Positions 58,001-64,000 of a DNA stretch of 64,000 bases are shown in pieces. The stretch's first letter is position 1, and each line of letters begins with the position of its first letter. The notes under the pieces were generated by a model, which had not been told where the DNA came from, did not search any database, and saw nothing but the letters and a program-made list of their open reading frames with translations. A program made the position numbers and the translations under genes. Source of the stretch: Amphiura filiformis (taxonomy: Eukaryota; Echinodermata; Ophiuroidea; Amphilepidida; Amphiuridae). The stretch spans positions 36,230,965 through 36,294,964 of the forward strand of contig NC_092628.1 in NCBI RefSeq assembly GCF_039555335.1. Reading direction: 5' to 3'.

Positions 58001-61000
58001 TGAGGAGGAAATTTGCTATCCAAATGCAGACACACAGTCAAGTTTTATTCGCCTCTAGTTTTATACTATTTAAACTGTGCAAACCTGAACTCAAGCTGCA
58101 CAACTATTATGGTGTGTTGGATGTGGAAACATCACTCAGGAACTGCAGGCATCCACAGTTCCTGTTCGAAATTACACAGATTTCTCACGTGTGTGTCCTC
58201 ATCATTTAACATCATTTCCTTTTTTTTCTTTTTTTTTTGCGATATAGTTATGGTTACTGGCAAGTCATTATCTGTACGGCCATCGAAAATAGTAGCTGGT
58301 CATGAACCAGAAAAGACCAATGAACTATTACAAGTTATTGCCAATGCTATCCTAAAAAAGGTGAGATTTGTCTGGGAGAAACAAAAATCAATTTGTTTCA
58401 ACGAGGGTGATTTGCAAGATTTTATTTTTATTTTATTTTATTTTATTTAATGACATCTTTAACGAGGGTAAACCCTGATCAGTGCAAGCACTGCTTTCCA
58501 CAGGGGCCCTCGATACAATAAAACATAAACAAATGATTTACAAGGAAATAAATGTAAAATACACTTAGAAAGTCATTGCACCAATAATACAAGATATAAA
58601 ACAAATAAATATTATAAAATTACAAACTACATAATATATACAGAGTAATACCATAAAATATTTAAAAGATTAAAACACATGAGACTATAAACAGGATAGA
58701 CTAGTTAGGTTTGTAAAATGTGCTCCTTGAGCGACTTTTTAAAGTTAATAATATTGCTTATTTGTTTTAAATTGTCAGGGAGGTTATTCCATGCTGTTGT
58801 TCCAGAGTACCTGAAGGAACGTTTACCAGTTTCAGTATGAACAGAAGAATGAAAAAATTTTTATTTGCAACAAATCTAGTGTTGTATGAGTGAATGTTTA
58901 TTTGTGAGTGAATGTTGTCCCTCAGGTACTCAGGAGCCACATTATTAATACACTTATACATGAGAATAATTCTAAAATAATCAGCCCGCTGATTTACCTT
59001 CATCAATTGAGTTGTTTGTACAAATCCTTCACATGTAAATCCCTAACTTTACACCCAAGAGTCAGTCTGGCTGCTCTGTTCTGTAAGACTTGAATCTGAT
59101 TAATATATTTACTTGCGGCAGTTGACCAAATTGTACAACAGTAGTCGATGTGAGGCAAGATGATAGCATTACATAAAATATTACGAGTGTATTGATCAAT
59201 ATACCAACTTAACCTTTTTAAAACACCAAGTTTTTGTGATATTTTGCCAGCCATTTTTTCAATATGCTTATCCCATTTAAGTTGCGGGTCAAACCACATA
59301 CCAAGATATTTAAATTCATTCACATTCTCAAGAGTTTCATTATTGATTTTTATTTCCAAGTCACCCATTTTTCTAGTTCTTTGGTGTGTTCCAAAAGTCA
59401 TAACCTTTGTTTTAGAGGCATTAAGTGTTAATTTGTTGGTGTTCATCCATTTAGAAATATGGTCTAGATCTTGGTTTAAACCATGCTCAATTTCAGACTT
59501 ATTGTTTGAACTAAACAGAACTGCAGTGTCGTCAGCATATAAGACAACCTTACTTTTGTTGACTGCGTTGGGAAGATCATTTATGAATAAAATAAAAAGA
59601 AGGGGCCCCAATATTGAGCCTTGAGGCACACCGACTGTTACTGGTTGCGGATCAGATTGCACACCATCAATTAGAGTTGTTTGCTCACGACCTTTCAAAT
59701 AATTTGAAAACCATCCCAACTCAGTGTCTTTGATTCCATACCAGGAGAGTTTGCGAAGGAGAACAGTATGAGACACCGTGTCGAATGCTTTTTTAAATCT
59801 AAAAATACAGCCCCAGTAACTTCACCTTTATCCATGTTGTTAAAAATATAGTCAGTAACATCAGTTATTGCAGTAAGTGTAGAATGTTTGGGTCTGAAGC
59901 CAGATTGCGCAGTTGTTAAGAGCCCATTATGTTGAAGATATTCGTACACTTGGGTGTGAACTGCACGCTCAAGAATTTTAGAGATGACAGGAAGGACCGA
60001 AATAGGTCTGTAATTGCTGCAATCTGACTTCTTCCCCGCTTTAAATATGGGTGAAACAATTGCCTTTTTCCACTCCTTGGGAATGGAGGTGGTGAGGATG
60101 GTAAGATTTAAAATGTAGGCAAGAGGTTTAGAGATCTTGTTGGCACCTGCTTTTAGAAGCCGGGCGCTCATGTCATCAATGCCGGTGGCTTTGCCTGTTT
60201 GGAGTGAGGAAAGTTGTTTCAGAATGAAATCCTCATCAATTTCCTTAAATTTGAAAGGAACGGTGGAGTAATCAACAGGTTTGCAAACATCATCACCATC
60301 TCCATTCTCAAAGTTTTGAGCAAGCTTATTACCAATTTCAGTAAAGAAAACATTAAACGCATTAGCAACTGTTTTGGGATCATTAATATTTTTACCATTT
60401 ACAACAACTTCATTAACACTTTCACGGGTCTTTGATGGAAGAATAGATTTAATTGTTTTCCATAACTTTTTACCATCATGTTTGCTCTGCTCAATTGTAT
60501 CTGTGTAATACGATTTCTTAGCATTCTTGATAACATTATTAGTTTCATTTTTCTTATTACGATACACATCCCAGTCACTAGATTTACCACTTCTTTGAGC
60601 AATTCGTTTAGAAAAATCACGATCATTGGATAAAGACAAAATATCTTTGTTAAACCATGGTGGAAGGTTACCTTTAATACAATTTCCACTTTTGGGGCAT
60701 GTCTATCTGCCACCTGAATGAAATTATCCTTGAAGATTGACCAAGCCACTTCTGGATCTCTGCTTGAATACAAATTCCTCCAGTTAATTTTGTCCAGATC
60801 TTGTTGGAAAGAATCAATATCAAATTTACGGTATGTCCTAGTCTTAATTATCTTTGGTTTACTCTTAATGGGACATGCTTTGTATGACATATAAACCAAG
60901 TTGTGGTCGCTGAGACCAGTTGCAATATTACCAAATGTAAACAACTTATTTTGGTTAGAAACCATTATTAAATCTAGGCACGAAACACTTTTTCAGTAAT

Positions 61001-63554
61001 CCGGGTAGGGGTGTTAATGACATTATGCCATCCAAACTGCTGACAAAGTTGATTGGCCACTTTTGCTTTCTCAGGTTTCAAAAGATCTAAATTAAAATCT
61101 CCTGTTACAACCAGGTCACTATTGCCAGAATTATCAACAACATGAGATAAGTGACTTTTTAATGACACCATATAACCCACTTTAGATGATGGTGGTCTGT
61201 ATACAGACCCAATAATAACAGACTTTGTTTTTGGCAACTGAATTTCAGTCCACACACTTTCAATACTGTCACTTTCAAAATCAGGTTTATATACACTTTG
61301 GAGATCATTAGAAACATAGATTGCCACTCCACCACCTCTACGTGTTCTATTATTACGGTAGATGGTATACCCATTAATAGCAATCTCATTACAATCTATT
61401 TTTACTGAGAGTCTAGTTTCACTTAAACATAAAATGTCAATAGGTTTTTTGGCAAGTGCCATTCTAAGCATATCAATTTTACAGTTCAATTCTCCAAGAA
61501 CGGTCACAATGTTGAGGTGAGCAATTCGAAGACCTTTGGCTTGTTGAACACAATCTAGCCAGTCCGTAGCTTCGTTGGCATCGTAGCATGATGTTGGATC
61601 TAAATTTAGGTTTGGCTTAGGCTAGTGACAATTGAGGACCGATGTCTCTACATCGCATGTAGGCCTTATGTTAGAGTCAGAATTGTTCTTGTTTAAACTT
61701 ACGCAAAATGGTTCTTCTTTCTGCGAGTTGACGACTAGCATTAAGTTCAAGGTCTTTGATCTTCTGCCAATCATTAATAGGCAAGCGATAAGTTCCGTTC
61801 AAGTTGAAAAGGGCTTCACGACTATAAGTAATTATATGTTGCTCACTACCTGCAGAGGTTGGAGTGCCAGAATGTGTATTTACTGACTCACTATTGTCAT
61901 TGAAAGGGCCGGGGTTGGGATTGATATCACCAGAAAGTAGAAGCTGGTAACGGAAGGTGGCGCTTGAGTTTGAGTTATATGCAAGGTTTCTTCCAACAAA
62001 CCGTTTCTCAGTCCATGACTGAGTAGTAGATTTCTTAACAGCACTGTTTATGATAAATGTAGTAAACTGATCACTTTGATATTCATTGATGAAACAACAC
62101 AATAGCAAGGTAAGTTGAATCACTGCCATAATAGAGATGAAGTGTCCTTGAGGAGGATTACTCTGGGCATGCATGGTCACCCAATATGATGAGCAATTCC
62201 AGGCTCTGTTGTATACATGTGTATAGCCTATACATGTATATTACTGTATTATAGTCTCAAAGTTATACAAGAGTACATAAAAACGCTAAAAAACTCACAA
62301 ATCCACTTGTAAATATCACATATAAAATGTCCAGTAGATGCTAGATGTTATAGTGAGCAACTGGTTCCAAAATTAGTTCAAAATTCCATTCAGAAACAGC
62401 ACAGAAACAAAAAACAATGAGGAGGTGTGAGAGCTGTTGTACTACACGCTCAATCACTAGCTAATGTTTTGATATTAGAAGGGCAAGTCACATATCGGCC
62501 CCATGTATTTTTAGTGGTGCTTATACCTGGGCCAGATTTGACTGTTTAGAGCGTGGTACCATACAATTTATTGTTGGTGGAGTTTTTATCCCAGAGTTCA
62601 TAAGGGGAACTATGCTGACTGGCTAGCTAACTGGGAGACCATAGAAACTATTTATTTATTTTATTTATAACATTCGGCCAAAGCCAGGCTAATCCCAATA
62701 GTGCTCAGAGGCTACTAAATTTAAGGGACGCCATCCGGATATGACCGGACAGGGACATGGGAAGAGGTCCGATTTTAGATGCAGGAGGAAAACTGGAGCA
62801 CCCGGAGAAAAACCTGCGAGGACGAGCATGGATCGGCAACCAAACTCACATGTGGTGCCGCGAGGAATTGAACCCGGGCCACAGTGGTGAGAAGACCACT
62901 ACACTAACCGGCCTCTCAAACTAAGTGCAATAATGAATTAACTTGGGGACTTGGTAGGGTGATAAAAAAGAGTAAATGACATAAAGAGTGTATCATGCTT
63001 ATGTAAAGCAGATAATATTATTATTGTTATGAAGTTTAGCTTGTACAATAATGTACGCTGCCTATACGAGCTGCCCTTTATTCCATGTATGATGCACCAT
63101 TCTGAAAATAATCAAATTGAAACTTGAACACAATCATCCATTAAAAGCCACTTACTGCACTACACTGCAGATGGAGCAAACTACCAAAATGATCAGACAC
63201 CCTTTATTGACCATTATTAAGTCGCTTTAGCTCAAATACCATAATTCGACATGTTGACATGTTTAAAAGAGAAATGAAAATGTCTTGGTACTGACCAAAG
63301 TTTAATGTTATTATGTTGTGATGAAATATGTATGTTGTAAATGTGGGGGTGCCAATCAGAAACTCCTCTGTAAAAAAAGAGTTTTGTTTCTCTGTGGTTT
63401 GTAACTTATACAGATGGATAGTACAGATGCAGTAAGAAAAGTACTTAATGGAGAGAAACCAGGCTCAGGGAAACCTCCAAAACCTCACAAAGATGAAGAA
63501 AAAGGAAAAGATAGGCACAGTGAGGATAAACATAAACGAGACAAGGAAAATAGG
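51922..63554 (+). CDS. TRAF3IP1: TRAF3-interacting protein 1 (IFT54/MIP-T3), exons 1-5, 3' part outside the window
   Basis: Five exons join in frame (51922-52044, 54345-54413, 57642-57690, 58248-58360, 63414-63554) with GT/AG sites throughout, giving the first 165 or so residues. IFT54 is an intraflagellar transport complex B subunit that binds tubulin through its N-terminal calponin-homology-like domain and works in cilium assembly. Family signatures are [20 protein letters not shown] (exon 1), SGFMKGLY (exon 2), [11 protein letters not shown] (exon 3), [16 protein letters not shown] (exon 4), and [13 protein letters not shown] followed by a Lys/Asp/Glu-rich stretch (exon 5). The same charged region follows the CH-like domain in vertebrates. 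The C-terminal coiled coil lies beyond 64000. Introns are 2.3, 3.2, 0.56 and 5.1 kb and loaded with mobile elements, including an antisense L2/CR1-like copy in intron 4. No coding damage is seen. Confidence 0.94.
52045..54344. other. TRAF3IP1 intron 1
   Basis: It carries a 201-bp MITE (52887-53087, separate entry). It also has a region at about 53436-54000 with recurring 'GTTAACGGAAA' and 'TAACGTCCGAAAC' motifs in both orientations, possibly an old TIR element. No other exon is seen. Confidence 0.5.
52887..53087. mobile_element. 201-bp MITE in TRAF3IP1 intron 1
   Basis: The ends AAATGCAGCAAACCTTTGAC (left) and the inverted AAATGCAGTAAACCTTTGAC (right) pair over about 25 bases, extending to GAGCG. 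The interior is GC-richer than its flanks and holds a 63-codon frame without meaning. The target duplication is not clear. Confidence 0.75.
54345..54413 (+). CDS. TRAF3IP1: TRAF3IP1 exon 2
   Basis: 23 codons, [12 protein letters not shown]...SKNFK, in phase 0 on both sides. The acceptor is TTTTTCAG and the donor is GTAAGC. A MITE is inserted 12 bases into the following intron, leaving the donor hexamer intact. Confidence 0.94.
54426..54646. mobile_element. hAT-type MITE with perfect 8-bp target duplication in TRAF3IP1 intron 2
   Basis: CAGGGTTGTCACTA starts at 54426 and its reverse complement (TAGTGACAACCCTG) ends at 54646. GCATTGGT flanks it exactly on both sides (54418-54425 and 54647-54654). 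An 8-bp duplication with CAGGG ends is the hAT pattern. The left duplication starts at intron position +5. The internal GTGCCGG words are repeated five times in both orientations. Confidence 0.92.
55219..56193. repeat. Recurring CCGTCCCGCCAC motif in TRAF3IP1 intron 2
   Basis: Exact CCGTCCCGCCAC occurs at 55219-55230 (inverted), 55391-55402 and 56013-56024. Near copies lie at 56182-56193, about 55629 and about 55800. Spacing is roughly 170-250 bases. Stretches after the 55391 and 55629 copies align (ACATTTTGAGGTGG / ACATTTTAAGAAGA, then TTCAGGAAGGGA), so degenerate units of about 235 bp are involved. Confidence 0.6.
57060..57222 (-). mobile_element. tRNA-derived SINE (Met-tRNA-like head)
   Basis: Read on the minus strand, an A box (TGGCCTCAGCGG, 57215-57204) and a B box (GGTTCAAGCCC, 57171-57161) flank an anticodon-loop-like ACTCATAATC. 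This looks like an elongator tRNA-Met derivative. The acceptor and D stems do not pair well, and non-tRNA sequence follows to about 57060, so I call a SINE and not a tRNA gene. It also contains AGGGTGGCCAC, echoed near 56275. Confidence 0.6.
57642..57690 (+). CDS. TRAF3IP1: TRAF3IP1 exon 3
   Basis: [16 protein letters not shown] plus one base of the next Val codon. The acceptor is TATTCTTACAG and the donor is GTAAGT. Only 49 bases, but exactly in frame with exons 2 and 4. Confidence 0.93.
58248..58360 (+). CDS. TRAF3IP1: TRAF3IP1 exon 4
   Basis: Begins with the last two bases of a Val codon, then [20 protein letters not shown] to ILKK, donor GTGAGA. It matches the most conserved block of the family. 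The acceptor ATATAG is preceded by a long T tract. Intron 3 before it (57691-58247, 557 bases) holds nothing recognisable. Confidence 0.94.
58767..59776 (-). pseudogene. L2/CR1-like RT, C-terminal half and tail
   Basis: 59776-59003 encodes [40 protein letters not shown] (catalytic YADD near 59544) and [12 protein letters not shown], then [12 protein letters not shown] and [18 protein letters not shown]. After a frameshift at about 59005, 59006-58767 continues with [19 protein letters not shown], the usual C-terminal domain of CR1/L2 proteins. It is in a different frame from the N-terminal RT piece. Confidence 0.85.
59695..60965 (-). pseudogene. L2/CR1-like linker and N-terminal RT
   Basis: 60965-60399 holds the end of the endonuclease ([13 protein letters not shown]) and the linker start. 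After a shift, 60639-59695 encodes the linker ([14 protein letters not shown]), [64 protein letters not shown] and FLDLKK. The reading frame is lost inside an A run at about 59797, just where the catalytic Asp motif continues, so one base is missing relative to the family. The linker has several stops in other frames. Confidence 0.83.
60974..61640 (-). pseudogene. L2/CR1-like apurinic endonuclease domain
   Basis: The open frame 61507-60974 extends upstream in frame to about 61640 with LNLDPTSC and [11 protein letters not shown]. It carries ILCLSETRL (catalytic Glu), [25 protein letters not shown] and [11 protein letters not shown]. It is cut by a frameshift after RITEKVFRA, before the SDH motif that appears in the next frame. 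The first Met at 61507 is internal to the domain. Confidence 0.85.
61677..62180 (-). pseudogene. N-terminal ORF of the L2/CR1-like element with a 2A-like motif
   Basis: 167 codons. Residues 14-31 ([18 protein letters not shown]) are hydrophobic and signal-like. Residues 80-92 read [13 protein letters not shown], ending at 61905. The DxExNPGP 2A consensus is met except that Asn replaces Glu. 2A-like peptides make the ribosome skip the Gly-Pro bond, and are known in non-LTR retrotransposons, including sea urchin CR1-like elements. The C-terminal part ([20 protein letters not shown]) is charged and probably helical. The frame ends before the endonuclease, which is in another frame. Confidence 0.8.
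62181..63413. other. Rest of TRAF3IP1 intron 4
   Basis: 62181-62470 is probably the 5' UTR of the antisense retrotransposon. The SINE occupies 62651-62917. The remainder shows no exon. The sequence ends in a pyrimidine-poor but usable acceptor (ACTTATACAG). Confidence 0.5.
62651..62917 (-). mobile_element. tRNA-derived SINE with AAACTA target duplication
   Basis: On the minus strand it starts GAGAGGCCGGTTAGTGTAGTG, with an A box (62907-62897) and a B box (GGTTCAATTCC, 62874-62864). A conserved-looking central part with TTTTTCTCCGGGTGCTCCAG follows, then a (TAAA)n-like tail at 62672-62651. AAACTA occurs on both sides (62645-62650 and 62918-62923). The right order of promoter, body and tail, plus the duplication, makes a SINE call firm. 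It lies in TRAF3IP1 intron 4. Confidence 0.85.
63414..63554 (+). CDS. TRAF3IP1: TRAF3IP1 exon 5
   Basis: 47 codons, [20 protein letters not shown], then a Lys/Glu/Asp/His-rich stretch to DKENR, donor GTAAGA. The first part closes the CH-like domain; the charged part begins the long lysine-rich region of the family. The next exon is not within the remaining 446 bases that I can recognise. Confidence 0.92.
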
Positions 63555-64000
63555 GTAAGAGTTGTTGTCGCCCAACACTAGAGCTCATTACTAAATAATC
63601 ATATCATTAAAAGACTTTTGTGTGACCTGCTACCACAAAATGTGCGTAAAGTCGCAAATGGTAATGGTAAATGTCCTGGATGCTGCATTAGTGTTCTTTG
63701 TTTCACATACACCTGTTCGAGCCAACTGTATGTCATTTGTGAATGGGTGCCATTCACAAAGGATATTCTACTGGCTTGTGCATATATGTGCAACAAAAAA
63801 TCAGCAGCCAGGATGTCTCAAAACTACCAACTTGGGACTTCACACTCATTTAGTGATTGCAGGTCACATTTAGGTAGGCCCTATGCCCTGTTTGCTCATG
63901 TAATATGAAAAATATCACTGAAAATAGTTGGCACACTTGACACTCCGGCTAACTCTGCCCTGTACCACCCCAATCTTTTAATGTTGGAAGGCTTCATGGG
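63555..64000. other. Start of TRAF3IP1 intron 5
   Basis: A phrase GTGAATGGGTGCCATTCAC near 63739 is a short inverted repeat. Overlapping frames on both strands are not supported as exons. Confidence 0.4.

Larger units (their letters stand above)
58420..62180 (-). mobile_element. L2/CR1-like non-LTR retrotransposon, antisense in TRAF3IP1 intron 4
   Basis: From 5' to 3' on the minus strand it has an N-terminal ORF with a 2A-like motif, an AP endonuclease, a linker, an RT with YADD, a C-terminal domain and a 3' UTR. The 3' UTR ends in (TAAAA)n at 58450-58420, only 59 bases from the exon 4 donor. At least four frameshifts mean it is inactive. The 5' UTR may extend to about 62470. The terminal microsatellite and protein order fit the L2/CR1 group of the Jockey superfamily. 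Confidence 0.85.

Overview
This is a AT-rich, repeat-laden animal genomic window with spliced genes, large introns and many mobile elements. Two host genes on the + strand are recognisable, and both point to a metazoan. One is an alpha-2,8-sialyltransferase (ST8Sia family), a family best known from deuterostomes. The other is the 5' half of TRAF3IP1 (IFT54/MIP-T3), a ciliary transport gene. The abundant MITEs, the L2/CR1 element with a 2A-like motif and the RTE-like elements fit a marine invertebrate deuterostome. An echinoderm or other ambulacrarian is my best guess; it is inference, not proof.

Layout. 1-16.4 kb has no host gene I can recognise. It holds nested terminal-inverted-repeat (TIR) elements: 1703-3210, 3871-5229, a tiny PIF/Harbinger-type MITE at 6200-6302, and a 4.8-kb inverted repeat at 8184-13028 whose left arm carries two later insertions. 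16.4-26.1 kb holds the sialyltransferase: a possible cytoplasmic-tail/transmembrane exon at 16477-16586, then two secure catalytic exons at 23989-24522 and 25833-26100. The 7.4-kb intron between the first two contains an AGAACC-type element, an RT-linker fragment, a GGACTC repeat, a 1.43-kb minisatellite of 30-bp units, and a 688-bp MITE. 26.1-37.3 kb has TTAA-flanked and other TIR elements and two pieces of what looks like one split Jockey-like non-LTR retrotransposon.

37.3-46.3 kb is a retroelement nest. It contains a Gypsy-like LTR element (5' LTR, tRNA-Pro-type primer-binding site, broken gag, integrase fragment, no 3' LTR). Next comes an RTE-like element whose 5' half is inverted relative to its RT half, with the same 21-bp element sequence at both breakpoints. 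A solo LTR of the same LTR family lies in the opposite orientation with its own 4-bp target duplication. 46.3-51.9 kb is degenerate repeat DNA that shares blocks with 2.1-2.8 kb and 26.3-27.7 kb in inverted orientation.

51.9-64 kb holds TRAF3IP1 exons 1-5, encoding the N-terminal CH-like domain and the start of the charged lysine-rich region. The gene runs off the window. A hAT-type MITE with a perfect 8-bp target duplication sits 13 bp into intron 2. Intron 4 contains a near full-length but frameshifted antisense L2/CR1-like element. Its first ORF carries a hydrophobic signal-like segment followed by a 2A-like DINPNPGP motif.

I saw no prokaryotic genes, CRISPR arrays, rRNA genes or convincing functional tRNA genes. 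The most unusual items are the 2A-like recoding motif, the 40-bp perfect palindrome with 8-bp flanking repeats, the inverted-repeat element that preserves an empty site for its own insertion, and the hierarchical 30-bp minisatellite.
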